A stretch of 64,000 nucleotides of DNA from Candidatus Acidiferrales bacterium (GCA_035515795.1 DATJAY010000025.1:1-64000); one strand, 5' to 3'. Positions 55,336 to 64,000 are shown, counted from the stretch's first letter. Notes: generated by a model not told the origin, from the letters alone. Numbers and translations are program-made.

Positions 55336-56070
55336 TTACTTTTTTCTTCCGCTGAAAACTGCAAGCTCCAGAAACTTGAAGTAGCAGTCTACGTCCTGGT
55401 AGCCGATCTTTCGGAGCCACTCGCACTGTCTCTCGACTGGCGCAAGTACGTTTGCCTCCTTATCGGGCCGGTTGTAGAATTCTCTCGCCACTTCCGATCT
55501 CGTAAACTTCTCACCTTGTTCAGTTTTCAGTTCATGGATTGAGTCGACGAATACTTCGTCGAACACCTCGTGCGCCCATGTCGACTTCGGCAGCACGTGT
55601 TCCATGTTAATGAACATTCCACCGTGCCGCAACAGTTTGTACACTTCGGAGTAGATGCACCTTTTTCTGTTGTCGGGTTGATGATGAATTGAGAAACCAG
55701 AGACGACGACGTCAAACGGAGCTCGATGCGAGACCAGCTGAACCCACTTTAGATTTGCATAATCGAACGTGATGAAATCCAAATTTTTCGAATTGTCTCT
55801 TAATTTTTGTTTTGCGGCGTCGATCATCGGATCTGCAAAGTCGAGCAAGACTCCTCTTGATTTCGGATACATTTGCAAAATCGAAGCTGCTAATATTCCG
55901 TCGCCGCAACCCAGATCGAGAAAGCATCTCACTTCCCGCCTCATCATTTTGATCAACAACATCATCACCTGGATTTGTTCATTTGCCATAGGAATCGCGC
56001 CGCGGATTCCGGTCAAATACATTTTTGCTAATTCAGGCGACTTCCAGACTTCTGCCGTCTTTTTCCGCAT
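55336..56070 (-). CDS. Class I SAM-dependent methyltransferase
   Basis: 244 residues. Motif I is FLDLGCGDGILAASIL (about 57-72) and VVVSGFSIHHQ is the motif II region. It has a basic N-terminus and a C-terminal helix with CEWLRKIGYQDVDCYFKFLELAVF, as in Methyltransf_11/25 proteins with a UbiE-like tail. Substrate unknown. Confidence 0.82.
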   Translation of the reverse strand: MRKKTAEVWKSPELAKMYLTGIRGAIPMANEQIQVMMLLIKMMRREVRCFLDLGCGDGILAASILQMYPKSRGVLLDFADPMIDAAKQKLRDNSKNLDFITFDYANLKWVQLVSHRAPFDVVVSGFSIHHQPDNRKRCIYSEVYKLLRHGGMFINMEHVLPKSTWAHEVFDEVFVDSIHELKTEQGEKFTRSEVAREFYNRPDKEANVLAPVERQCEWLRKIGYQDVDCYFKFLELAVFSGRKK

Positions 56071-56133
56071 AAAATAATTGTACTCCGATATAATAGTTTA
56101 AATTATTCATTTGCATATTCAGTCACAACTATT

Positions 56134-56148
56134 CTAGTTTAATACTAG
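56134..56148. other. Short inverted repeat CTAGT/ACTAG
   Basis: Five-base arms around a five-base loop in the divergent gap between the methyltransferase and the next plus-strand gene. Weak by itself; listed because it lies 80 bases from a much stronger inverted repeat at 56228-56252. Confidence 0.25.
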
Positions 56149-56227
56149 TGCGAAGTCGGATCATTTGCTATGTATTGATAACCAGTGTAAGCGGCGGCTC
56201 GGTTGTTTCCAGCTTGACTTTGAAAAT

Positions 56228-56252
56228 TTACGCTGCTAAACTAGCAGCGTAA
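56228..56252. promoter_or_regulatory. Perfect 11-base inverted repeat in a divergent promoter region
   Basis: TTACGCTGCTA (56228-56238) and TAGCAGCGTAA (56242-56252) are exact reverse complements around a three-base AAC loop. It lies 41 bases before the ATG at 56293 and 158 bases from the minus-strand start at 56070. No gene lies upstream on the plus strand to be terminated here, so an operator or a 5' UTR stem is more likely than a terminator. Confidence 0.55.
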
Positions 56253-56292
56253 GATATTAGGTAATTGGCGAATAAAATATTGAGGAGAAAAC

Positions 56293-57075
56293 ATGCGACT
56301 GCGGACAATTATTTCCATCGTGTTTGTGCTCATTCTTTGTTCTGTTGCTGCATACGCTCAAGAGCGTTCGTTTCTTTTCACAATGACTCAGCCCGGACCG
56401 AACGAGCCGTCGTTTGTCCATTATGATGCGGCTTACGGGCGCCAAACTTTTGAGCCGTTCGGGTCAGATGGTGTCGAACAAAATCTCGGTCTCCAGGCAA
56501 ATCTTGGAGAGACGCTCACATTATCTGCGTACCTTGGGATGGCTTTGAATGGCGGAGCAGGCGAGACAACTCAACAGGCCGAGTTGCTGTGCCGTATTTT
56601 GAAAACCACCGATGCTGGCATCGATTTTTCCGCAGGATTGGGATTCCGTCACGAGTACAGTGGCACGGATGTCCTTCTCGGGAGATTTATTGTTGGAAGG
56701 CGGATCAATCAATGGGACGCCTATGGGAACTTGATTTTCGAGCACGCATTCGCCCCGAATCGTGATGACATTGATTTGACTTCAACTCTCGGCCTCTCAC
56801 GCGAGATAACCAACGGTGTTCGGTTGGGAGTCGAAGCAGTGGGGCAGGACCTTGAGGGGTTCTGGACGCCGGATGAAGCAGAAGGAGGGGCTGTTGTTTT
56901 TATCGGTCCCGACGCAAGCTTAGCTTTTCCTGGAACGCCATGGAGCCTTGTTGTCGGAGGAGGCGCCATTATCAGGGCGACGTATAGTCCCGAGGGCAGC
57001 AGTGCATTGAGAGCTTTGCCAGAGCCGCAGAGCAACGGGTTTATCGTTCGTAGTGTATTATCATATGGATTTTGA
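56293..57075 (+). CDS. Predicted outer-membrane beta-barrel protein
   Basis: 260 residues with a good GAGGAG ribosome site. The signal peptide is about 1-23, ending AYAQ. The mature protein has many short amphipathic strands (LGLQANLGETLTLSAYLGMAL, DAYGNLIFEHAFAP, VRLGVEAVGQDLE) and ends SVLSYGF with a terminal Phe, the usual outer-membrane insertion signal. No family is recognised. Confidence 0.78.
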   Translation: MRLRTIISIVFVLILCSVAAYAQERSFLFTMTQPGPNEPSFVHYDAAYGRQTFEPFGSDGVEQNLGLQANLGETLTLSAYLGMALNGGAGETTQQAELLCRILKTTDAGIDFSAGLGFRHEYSGTDVLLGRFIVGRRINQWDAYGNLIFEHAFAPNRDDIDLTSTLGLSREITNGVRLGVEAVGQDLEGFWTPDEAEGGAVVFIGPDASLAFPGTPWSLVVGGGAIIRATYSPEGSSALRALPEPQSNGFIVRSVLSYGF

Positions 57076-57166
57076 CGAAGACCGTTTTCAGAGGATAGAT
57101 TGAATGGCATCGTACTTAACCCATTCGGTCTGAATAGAGGGGGATGTTACCGAGTAAATCTTCGTC

Positions 57167-58078
57167 TTAGAAGCCAAAGCTCATCGTTGCACTGACAAGC
57201 GCCGGGGAAATAAGTTGATAACCGTTGACGTGAGTCATGACAGGAATTCTCAGATCCGCATAGAGATTGAGCTGCCGGGCCAAGTTCACTTCGACGCCTG
57301 GTGAAACATAAATTCTTTCATATCCGGTGTTGGAAGGATCGGCGTTCTCACCGCTGTCCGTGCCACGGAACGAGGCGATAAGTTGGAGCATGGGAATAAT
57401 CCTGTATGTTTGCTGTAGGTTGTCGTAGTGTGCGCCTAGACTCAGATCGAAGCTATCTCCAGGTCGATAGCCTTCACGATAGTTAAACGCATGTTGCCAC
57501 AGTGCCTGTGCGTACCATCCCCAACCGGTTTCCTGCCCCATCTGATAACCGCCAAGGAGCAAGTCCGTGGTTCCGCTTCCTATTTGTGTGTCCCTATCCA
57601 TGAGCGATTCGCTGAATGGTCCCGTTGGGAGCTTCAATCCCAATTGAATCCCCGTCGACATGTCCTCGGATAATCCTGTATACATGCCCATTACGCGCAC
57701 ATCGCCTAATGCCATGTGATCAACGGACGCTAAGTCTCCTGCATCATCTATGGTCTTGAAATACCTGTTCCAGATCGGAGCCTCAATCATCACTCCCCAT
57801 TCCCTGTCTATCATGTCCTGAAAACCCAGCGTGTAGAAATTCGTGCGGATCTGCTTATCTCCGTTGGAATCCGGCGATGCAATCCCCCAATTATTCCAAT
57901 CTTCGTTTTGGTTCATAAAATTATAAAGCAGAGATAGCTTGTATCCTGGTGAAATCGGCATCATCCACCTTGCGCCCACCGAAAAAACGCTGCACCCGCA
58001 TGCACAGGCTAAGGTCGTAGTCGGCAAACACAGACCTGCAATTAACATCGATACAATAACTTTGTTCCAATTGTCCAT
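57167..58078 (-). CDS. Predicted outer-membrane protein with N-terminal CACGC motif
   Basis: 303 residues. The signal peptide is about 1-24. The mature N-terminus carries CACGCSVF, a tight cysteine cluster, and the last residues MSFGF end in Phe as barrel proteins do. Strands such as GIQLGLKLPTGPF and LNLYADLRIPVMT alternate as in a transporter-type barrel. It is divergent from nikR, so metal handling is a reasonable guess: the cysteines could bind a soft metal. No biochemical function is known. Confidence 0.75.
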   Translation of the reverse strand: MDNWNKVIVSMLIAGLCLPTTTLACACGCSVFSVGARWMMPISPGYKLSLLYNFMNQNEDWNNWGIASPDSNGDKQIRTNFYTLGFQDMIDREWGVMIEAPIWNRYFKTIDDAGDLASVDHMALGDVRVMGMYTGLSEDMSTGIQLGLKLPTGPFSESLMDRDTQIGSGTTDLLLGGYQMGQETGWGWYAQALWQHAFNYREGYRPGDSFDLSLGAHYDNLQQTYRIIPMLQLIASFRGTDSGENADPSNTGYERIYVSPGVEVNLARQLNLYADLRIPVMTHVNGYQLISPALVSATMSFGF

Positions 58079-58133
58079 AGAATATCTTGTTTATTGGTTT
58101 AACAAATTTTGCTGTCTCAAGTTCCGAATACTC

Positions 58134-58161
58134 TTGCACTCTCAAACGGTTTCTTTATAAT
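58134..58161 (+). promoter_or_regulatory. Candidate promoter of the nikR operon
   Basis: TTGCAC (58134-58139), a 16-base spacer and a perfect TATAAT (58156-58161), about 94 bases before the GTG start at 58255. I do not see the E. coli NikR operator (GTATGA-N16-TCATAC) around it. Confidence 0.5.
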
Positions 58162-58254
58162 CCGGCATTCACTGAGATGGCAGACTCCATGATTTCACTT
58201 TTGTACTGTTGATTATCTCGAAAGGGCGTGTTACTTTTATAAAAAAGGTGCCAC

Positions 58255-58677
58255 GTGAAGAACGGTCAATTAATTAGGTTCGGGGTCTCTATGGAGGACG
58301 AGCTTCTCGAAATGTTCGATAAGATAATCGACAGAAGAGGCTATACTAATCGGTCGGAAGCGATCCGCGATTTCGTCAGAGAGAAAATAGTCGAAGAAGG
58401 AATCCACGATGCGAATTCTCTCGCGTTTGGTGTCCTGTCGTTCGTTTATGATCATCACGTCAGGGAGCTCGAAGGGAAACTTACCGATTTCCAGCATGAG
58501 CACTTCAAGAGCATCGTTTCAACATCCCATATCCATATCGACCATGACAATTGTCTGGAAGTAATAATTTTGAAAGACAAAGCCGGAAAGATAAGTGAAA
58601 TAGCTGACAAGATGTTGAGCTATAAAGGGGTGAAGCACGGTAAGTTGAGCCTCACGCTTACGGGAAAAGAATTCTAA
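58255..58677 (+). CDS. nikR: Nickel-responsive transcriptional regulator NikR
   Basis: 140 residues, start GTG. An N-terminal ribbon-helix-helix (about 1-45, with NRSEAIRDFVREK) is followed by a C-terminal ACT-like metal domain. The four nickel ligands align with E. coli NikR at a constant offset of five: His81, His92, His94 and Cys100, within SHIHIDHDNC. It represses or activates metal-transport genes when nickel is bound. The TonB receptor 20 bases downstream is in the same transcript. Confidence 0.92.
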   Translation: MKNGQLIRFGVSMEDELLEMFDKIIDRRGYTNRSEAIRDFVREKIVEEGIHDANSLAFGVLSFVYDHHVRELEGKLTDFQHEHFKSIVSTSHIHIDHDNCLEVIILKDKAGKISEIADKMLSYKGVKHGKLSLTLTGKEF

Positions 58678-58697
58678 CATCAACAAAGGAAGAAATC

Positions 58698-60530
58698 ATG
58701 AATTATCTTAGGTACATTTTATTATCATTGATTGTTTGTATTTCATCTGCATATTCTCAACCGCAGAAATCCGATTCGACAAAGACGTACTACACCGAGC
58801 CGGTCGTGGTCACAGGCACGCAAGAAGGACTGAGCAGAAAATATGTGCCAGCATCTGTTTCTGTCGTTACCTCATCTGATCTGCAGTCGAGCGGTCAGAT
58901 ATCATTATTGGATGCACTGAGTGAAGAGGTACCGGGGCTGTATGTTCCTCAAAGAGGCGTCATCGGTTATGGAATAGAAAATCCTGCTGGGACGATAAGC
59001 ATCCGTGGCTTAAGTGGAAATCCGAACACACAGGTGCTTGTGATGATCGACGGAGTCCCGCAATTCATGGGGCTCTACGGACATCCACTTCCCGATTCCT
59101 ATCTTAGCCAGGACGCTGTGAGAGTCGAAGTGATTCGCGGACCTGCAAGCATGCTTTATGGGACAAACGCAATGGGCGGAGTGATCAATATTATTACAAA
59201 GAAAGCTGAACAAAACGGAGTTGAGTTCACAGGCGGAGCCAGTTATGGATCGTTCGATACGCAGGAGTATAACGGCGGGCTCGGTTATAACGACGGTAGA
59301 TTTAATATTCTCGTATCCGGTGACCATGACCAGACCGACGGAAGCCGATCATACTCAAGCTTCAACACCAATGACGGTTATCTGAATGCGGGATACAATG
59401 TCGATGAGAATTTTGATCTCCATGCGACAGGAAGTATTAACAAGTTCAAAACATACGATCCAGGACCGGAATCGGCGCCATTGATTGACAACTGGTTCGA
59501 CATTCTTCGAAGCTCGGGCAGCATTTCTCTCGATGATAAGTACGCCCAGACAGACGGATCTCTGAAATTGTTTTACAGCTACGGACATCATTCGATCTTT
59601 GGCGGCTTTCTTTCTGACGATAGAAATTTAGGCGGTGTAATATATCAGAACTTCAGGCCGTTTGAGGGTAACGTTATCACTGTCGGTGAGGATTTTCAGC
59701 ATTATGGTGGAGGTGCTTATGATGCGAGTACCGATTACGGCATTCATTACATCGATGAGTCTGGAATCTATGCGATGGTAGAGCAGTTCCTTATGGATCA
59801 GATCATGGTCGATGCCGGTGCGAGGTTCGTGCACAATATTACTTTCGGAAATCAGATCGTGCCGTCGGCAGGCATATCATGGGGCGCGACAAATTCCACG
59901 ACCTTGAAGGCATCCGTGTCGGAAGGCTACAGAAACCCAAGCATAGGTGAGCTCTATATCTTTTTCCCCTTGGAGAACCCTAATTTGAAGCCGGAAAAGA
60001 TGTGGGACTATGAAATCGGCTTGCTGCAAGGTGTGAGCGATCGCGTCGCCGTTGAGTTGACAGGATTCGTCGAAAAGGGAAGTAACCTTATCGAAGGAGG
60101 GTGGGCCACTTTCTCGCAATTTGTAAACTCCGGCAGCTTTACTCATAAGGGCATCGAATTCGGCGGGCACTGCGTACCAATTGATGGGCTGAAGATAAAT
60201 GCAAATTACAGCTTTGTCGAACCCGGGCAGGAGACCTATGAAACTCCCAAGCACAAGTTGTTTGTCGGGGTTAATTACGTTTACGATCGTGCTACTGCCA
60301 ATCTGACTTTCCAGCATATCGCAGTGCTCTATGGTGCCGACGGATCACAGGAAAAACTTCCTGACTATACATTGCTTGGCGCACGTGTCTCTTATCAGGT
60401 TGCAGAATTCGTGAACGTTTATGTCTCTGGAGAAAATCTCTTCAACAGCAGTTATCAGACAATTTACGATTACCCGATGCCGGGCAGAACGCTGTTTGCA
60501 GGATTGAATTTGAGTCTCGGAACGCGATAA
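58698..60530 (+). CDS. TonB-dependent receptor (probable metal or metallophore uptake)
   Basis: 610 residues. The signal peptide is about 1-21, then a TonB-box-like EPVVVTGTQ. The plug domain (about 45-160) has SIRGLSGNPNTQVLVMIDGVP and VEVIRGPASMLYGTNAMGGVINIITKK. A 22-strand barrel follows, ending GLNLSLGTR. It lies in one operon with nikR, so outer-membrane nickel uptake is inferred, as for NikR-controlled TonB receptors in Helicobacter. Vitamin B12 or siderophore uptake are alternatives. Confidence 0.88.
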   Translation: MNYLRYILLSLIVCISSAYSQPQKSDSTKTYYTEPVVVTGTQEGLSRKYVPASVSVVTSSDLQSSGQISLLDALSEEVPGLYVPQRGVIGYGIENPAGTISIRGLSGNPNTQVLVMIDGVPQFMGLYGHPLPDSYLSQDAVRVEVIRGPASMLYGTNAMGGVINIITKKAEQNGVEFTGGASYGSFDTQEYNGGLGYNDGRFNILVSGDHDQTDGSRSYSSFNTNDGYLNAGYNVDENFDLHATGSINKFKTYDPGPESAPLIDNWFDILRSSGSISLDDKYAQTDGSLKLFYSYGHHSIFGGFLSDDRNLGGVIYQNFRPFEGNVITVGEDFQHYGGGAYDASTDYGIHYIDESGIYAMVEQFLMDQIMVDAGARFVHNITFGNQIVPSAGISWGATNSTTLKASVSEGYRNPSIGELYIFFPLENPNLKPEKMWDYEIGLLQGVSDRVAVELTGFVEKGSNLIEGGWATFSQFVNSGSFTHKGIEFGGHCVPIDGLKINANYSFVEPGQETYETPKHKLFVGVNYVYDRATANLTFQHIAVLYGADGSQEKLPDYTLLGARVSYQVAEFVNVYVSGENLFNSSYQTIYDYPMPGRTLFAGLNLSLGTR

Positions 60531-60574
60531 AGGTTCTGGATTAAAATTATCAACAAAAATGAAAGAGTATAAAT

Positions 60575-61003
60575 ATGACAACTCGAAAAAAAGTTTCATC
60601 GATTCTTCTCGTGACAACTTTGCTGCTGTCGGTAGTTTTCATAACATCTTTTGACAGTTCTGAAAAAAAGACTCGGAAAAATTGCGTTCCATTCATTCTT
60701 CACCTCTCTCAAAATGAGACTGACAAGGTCACATCCATCCTCGACTCGACGAAGAGTGTTCAGATGAGATCCGGCTTTGTGACTCTTCAACCGGGAGAGA
60801 ATGTAGGGTCGCATAATACTGGACAGCATGAAGAACTCCTCGTTATTCTGGATGGCAGCGGCTACGCGGACGTAGAAGATCTTGGAAAGACAAATATCGA
60901 GAAGGGAATGGTTGTATATATTCCGCCGAACAATCAGCACAATGTTTATTGTGACGGTTCGTCTCCACTAAAGTATATTTACATCGTGGCCCCAACAAAG
61001 TAA
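60575..61003 (+). CDS. Exported cupin-domain protein
   Basis: 142 residues. An N-terminal hydrophobic segment (about 8-25) is a signal peptide or anchor. The cupin core has motif 1 GSHNTGQHEELLVILDG and motif 2 VVYIPPNNQHNVY, with His and Glu positions suited to bind a metal. It follows the receptor by 44 bases in the nikR operon, so a periplasmic metal-related role is possible; substrate unknown. Confidence 0.78.
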   Translation: MTTRKKVSSILLVTTLLLSVVFITSFDSSEKKTRKNCVPFILHLSQNETDKVTSILDSTKSVQMRSGFVTLQPGENVGSHNTGQHEELLVILDGSGYADVEDLGKTNIEKGMVVYIPPNNQHNVYCDGSSPLKYIYIVAPTK

Positions 61004-61102
61004 GTATCTCTTCTACTTGCGGAGGTAAAGGATAACCAGCCGCTTTTCGTCCGAATTCTAATTCCGTTCTCTCCGGTTTTTTGTTAAATTAAAACGAGAG
61101 GA

Positions 61103-62575
61103 ATGATAACCAATAGCATAAGGAAGAGGCTGAAGGAAATTTTCGGGAAAGAAAATGTTCTCGATTCTGCGGAAGATAGAATCGCCTATTCATATGACGG
61201 AACGCCGCTTTTAAGCTCACTTCCGGAGGCGGTTGTGGTTCCTTCGTCGGTAGAGCAGATCAGCAAATTGATGCTGTTGGCTAACGAGGAAAAATTTTCG
61301 GTGGTGCCGCGCGGATCGGGGACCGGACTAAGCGGCGGCTCGATACCTACAGAAAACTCTGTCGTACTTCTCATGACTCGATGGAATAAAGTCATCGAAC
61401 TCGACAAAAACAATTTGACTGCATGGGTTGAACCCGGTGTGATCACAGGAAAATTTCAGTCGCTTGCAGAATCTGAAGGCCTTTTTTATCCGCCCGATCC
61501 CGGCAGCTCACAGATTTGTACGCTCGGAGGAAACGTCGCAGAAAATGCAGGCGGCTTGCGCGGGTTGAAATACGGCGTTACGAAAAATTACGTCCTCGGA
61601 TTAGAGGTCGTCCTTCCAACCGGCGAAGTCATGCATATCGGCGGCAAGAATACGAAAGATGTCGCCGGATATAACCTGAAGGATATTTTAATTGGTTCCG
61701 AAGGAACGCTTGGAATATTCACAAAAATACTTTTCAAACTGATTCCGATGCCGCAGTCTAACAGGACCGTTCTCGCTTTTTATGATTCTATGACCAAGGC
61801 GGCGGAAACAGTCTCAGAGATAACCGCAAAGAGAATAATGCCGGCAATGCTCGAGTTTCTCGATAATCCGACAATTCGAGCGGTTGAAGATTTTGCGCAC
61901 CTGGGACTCGATGTAAATACAGGCGCACTGCTTTTGATTGAAGTCGATGGTGCTATCTCAGCCGTTGAAGAGGACACTGGAATGATCAGGACGATCTGTA
62001 AGAATTCTGGAGCGAGTGATATTAAGATCGCAAAGGACGAAGCCGAAAGTACGAAATTAAAAGCTGCTCGCAAAACCGCTTTTGCAGCTCTCGCGAGAAT
62101 TCGCCCAACCACAATACTTGAAGATGTGACAGTCCCGAGAAGCGAACTTCCTGCAATGGTTGACTTTATAAGCGAGACCGCGGAGAAATATGATGTACAA
62201 ATCGGAACCTTCGGCCATGCGGGCGATGGGAATTTGCATCCGACCGGCCTCACCGACGAACGAGACAGGGACGAAATCCAGAGAACTGAGCAAACGTTCG
62301 ATGAAATATTCAGAAAGGCTGTCGATCTTGGCGGTACGATAACCGGCGAACATGGAGTGGGGCTTGCAAAGAAGAAATTCTTCGAAGAACTCTATGATAC
62401 TTCGTTCATTAGATGGATGAAGCAAACGAAGGAAATGTTTGATCCCAATTGCGTTCTCAATCCCGGCAAGATTATCTCGGTTAAGCCGCGTTGTGAGGGT
62501 GCACTGCCCAAAAGCAAGGAGCAAATCGAGAAGATCGTTAGCAAAATGGACAATCCATCAGAGGCTTATTTTTGA
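61103..62575 (+). CDS. FAD-linked oxidase, GlcD-like (glycolate/D-lactate dehydrogenase subunit)
   Basis: 490 residues. The FAD-binding (PCMH-type) domain shows VVPRGSGTGLSGGSIP and ENAGGLRGLKYGVTKNYVLGLEVVLPTG. The C-terminal FAD-oxidase C domain has FGHAGDGNLHPT and GEHGVGLAKK. Oxidises a 2-hydroxy acid such as glycolate or D-lactate. It overlaps the Fe-S subunit by TTGA, the GlcD-GlcF arrangement; no separate GlcE is seen. Confidence 0.9.
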   Translation: MITNSIRKRLKEIFGKENVLDSAEDRIAYSYDGTPLLSSLPEAVVVPSSVEQISKLMLLANEEKFSVVPRGSGTGLSGGSIPTENSVVLLMTRWNKVIELDKNNLTAWVEPGVITGKFQSLAESEGLFYPPDPGSSQICTLGGNVAENAGGLRGLKYGVTKNYVLGLEVVLPTGEVMHIGGKNTKDVAGYNLKDILIGSEGTLGIFTKILFKLIPMPQSNRTVLAFYDSMTKAAETVSEITAKRIMPAMLEFLDNPTIRAVEDFAHLGLDVNTGALLLIEVDGAISAVEEDTGMIRTICKNSGASDIKIAKDEAESTKLKAARKTAFAALARIRPTTILEDVTVPRSELPAMVDFISETAEKYDVQIGTFGHAGDGNLHPTGLTDERDRDEIQRTEQTFDEIFRKAVDLGGTITGEHGVGLAKKKFFEELYDTSFIRWMKQTKEMFDPNCVLNPGKIISVKPRCEGALPKSKEQIEKIVSKMDNPSEAYF

Positions 62576-63834
62576 AGCCAACAATTTCCGATGATCTCCT
62601 AACTCAATGCATGCACTGCGGACTTTGCCTGCCCGTTTGTCCGACATACGAATTGACCGGTCTGGAAAAGAATTCGCCGAGGGGAAGAATCCGATTGATG
62701 AAAAATATCATGAACGATTCGCTTCCGGTTACTAATGCCTTCATGGAAGAAATGTATTTTTGTCTTGATTGCCAGGCGTGCCAGACCGCTTGTCCTGCAG
62801 GAGTTAGATACGGTGAGCTTGTCGAGGCGGCTCGAACGCTTGTCGAAAAGAAAAAATTTCTCCGTTTGAAAAATTTTATCGTAAGAAATTTTGTCGAACG
62901 AAGAAGCGTCTTGCGGGTGCTTGCCGTAGTCATAAGATTTTACCAGGACAGTTTGTTTGAAAGAGGTGTGCTCACGTTTCTAAGAGTGTTTTCCCCGATG
63001 CTATACGGGCGTGCTAAGTTGATGCCTCGAGTTTCAAATAAATTTGTCTTCCGAGCAATCCCTGAGACACGCGAACCCGAAGGAGACATTCGCGGCACGG
63101 TCGCTGTCCTGACGGGCTGTGTCATGGATGTTTTCTATGCGGATGTTAATCGCGATACTATCGATGTCCTTCTTATTAACAGCTGGCGTGTCATGGTACC
63201 GCGGGGACAAGTATGCTGTGGCTCGCTCGGTGGACACAATGGTGACGCGGAGTATTCAAAACGACTCGCAAAAAAAAATATTGAGGCGTTCGAGAAATCT
63301 GGCGCAGAATATTATGTGGTAAATTCAGCCGGCTGCTGCGCCTTTATGAAGCGGTACGCTGAAGTGCTGTCTGATGATCCTAATTATTCAGAAAGGGCGC
63401 AAAAATTTAGTAAGAAAGTCAGGGAATTTTCAGAATTCGTTTATCTGACAGGATTCAAAAAAACCCAATGCAAGGTTACCGAGCCGGTAGTGTACCATGA
63501 ACCATGCCATCTGGTTCATACGCAAAGAATCAGTGAAGAACCCCGTTCGATTGTCGTTGAAATCGCCGGAGATAATTTTCGAGAGCTGAATGAAGCGACA
63601 TGGTGCTGCGGTAGTGCGGGGATTTATAATGTGCTGCGATTCCGCGATGCATCCGAGATACTTGACCGGAAGATTGATAATATAAAAAAGAGCGGCGCCC
63701 GTTTGGTCATAACCGGCAATCCGGGTTGTCTTGCGCAAATAGGCTCGGGAATTCAAAAAGAAAACCTGGGGATAGAGGTTCTTCATCCCGCCACGGTTCT
63801 GAACAGACTCTACAAGAAGGAAGGTGCCGGGTGA
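62572..63834 (+). CDS. Fe-S oxidoreductase, GlcF-like
   Basis: 420 residues, start TTG in TTGA overlap with the preceding stop. Two 4Fe-4S motifs lie in the first 75 residues: CMHCGLCLPVCP and CLDCQACQTACP. Two CCG domains follow, with QVCCGSLGGHNGD, SAGCCAFMKRY and TWCCGSAGIYN, the heterodisulfide-reductase-like signature. It passes electrons from the FAD subunit to the membrane pool. No quinone-binding membrane helix is apparent. Confidence 0.92.
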   Translation: MKPTISDDLLTQCMHCGLCLPVCPTYELTGLEKNSPRGRIRLMKNIMNDSLPVTNAFMEEMYFCLDCQACQTACPAGVRYGELVEAARTLVEKKKFLRLKNFIVRNFVERRSVLRVLAVVIRFYQDSLFERGVLTFLRVFSPMLYGRAKLMPRVSNKFVFRAIPETREPEGDIRGTVAVLTGCVMDVFYADVNRDTIDVLLINSWRVMVPRGQVCCGSLGGHNGDAEYSKRLAKKNIEAFEKSGAEYYVVNSAGCCAFMKRYAEVLSDDPNYSERAQKFSKKVREFSEFVYLTGFKKTQCKVTEPVVYHEPCHLVHTQRISEEPRSIVVEIAGDNFRELNEATWCCGSAGIYNVLRFRDASEILDRKIDNIKKSGARLVITGNPGCLAQIGSGIQKENLGIEVLHPATVLNRLYKKEGAG

Positions 63835-64000
63835 TTCCTCTTAAAGACAGGAATCCGTCTCACATCTTTCCATTCATAAACTATCTTCTCATCGCGGCAA
63901 ATGTCGTTGTCTTTTTCTACGAATTGTCCCTGGGGCGACATCTCGACGATTTCATTGTCAAATATGGCTTGATATCTCATAGATATTTTTATGCGGTCGA
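63831..64000 (+). CDS. Rhomboid-family intramembrane protease (3' partial)
   Basis: Start GTG in GTGA overlap with the previous stop; 56 codons are visible before the window ends. The N-terminus IPLKDRNPSHIFPFINYLLIAANVVVFFYELSL is the usual opening of bacterial rhomboids: a short cytoplasmic lead, then the first membrane helix. Catalytic Ser and His lie beyond the edge, so activity cannot be checked. Confidence 0.75.
   Translation, partial: MIPLKDRNPSHIFPFINYLLIAANVVVFFYELSLGRHLDDFIVKYGLISHRYFYAV

Noticed and set aside
58079-58254. Search for a canonical NikR operator before nikR
   Set aside because: No GTATGA-N16-TCATAC arrangement was found; other short symmetric words here (such as CACGTG overlapping the start) are too small to call.
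1-64000. Insertion sequences, prophage, CRISPR arrays, toxin-antitoxin or defence genes
   Set aside because: No transposase, integrase, regularly spaced repeat array or defence-family protein was recognised on either strand.

Overview
The window looks like a chromosomal segment of a bacterium from the Ignavibacteria / Chlorobi / Bacteroidetes neighbourhood. The evidence is a C-terminal type IX secretion sorting domain with the NPFNPST signature at the left edge, a Chlorobium-like two-cluster ferredoxin, CarboxypepD_reg-type TonB-dependent receptors, HslUV and a single sigma-54. This placement is inferred from protein character only; there is no rRNA in the window. No transposase, integrase, prophage or CRISPR array was recognised.

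Region 1 (1.7-35.1 kb) is one long, almost wholly plus-strand surface-polysaccharide locus of the Wzx/Wzy type. It opens with a UDP-2,3-diamino-sugar module of the WlbA/WlbB/WlbC type, with a second aminotransferase and a second Gfo/Idh/MocA dehydrogenase. The first of two polyprenyl-phosphate sugar-1-phosphate transferases lies inside this module. An N-formyltransferase, UDP-glucose dehydrogenase and UDP-xylose synthase follow. An 830-bp gene-free, hairpin-rich gap precedes a GDP-mannose branch (4,6-dehydratase, cupin, perosamine synthase-like aminotransferase). Next come a flippase, methyltransferases, six candidate glycosyltransferases, a Wzy-like polymerase, several epimerases including a clear GDP-mannose 3,5-epimerase homologue, and a second initiating transferase. 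The locus closes with a six-SLBB export protein and a kinase-less chain-length regulator. The set can supply UDP-diamino-uronic acid, UDP-GlcA/UDP-xylose, GDP-perosamine (possibly N-formylated) and GDP-L-galactose or L-gulose.

Region 2 (35.4-49.6 kb) is mostly housekeeping: ferredoxin with a strong terminator, metallo-beta-lactamase-fold hydrolase, Rieske protein, epoxyqueuosine reductase, HAD phosphatase, thioredoxin reductase, a divergent GroES-like protein, a DUF3109 protein, RpoN, HslV-HslU, a GNAT/FemAB-like protein joined to a second flippase, phosphoglycerate mutase and an elongator tRNA-Met.

Region 3 (49.8-64 kb) is mixed. It holds a class D beta-lactamase, a TIGR01777-type epimerase, a large TonB-dependent outer-membrane protein, several predicted outer-membrane or lipoprotein genes and a methyltransferase. 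A NikR-centred metal locus follows: a divergent CACGC outer-membrane protein, nikR, a TonB receptor and a cupin. A GlcD-GlcF-type oxidase pair and the start of a rhomboid protease end the window. Much of the window is organised in tight operons with ATGA, GTGA or TTGA overlaps.
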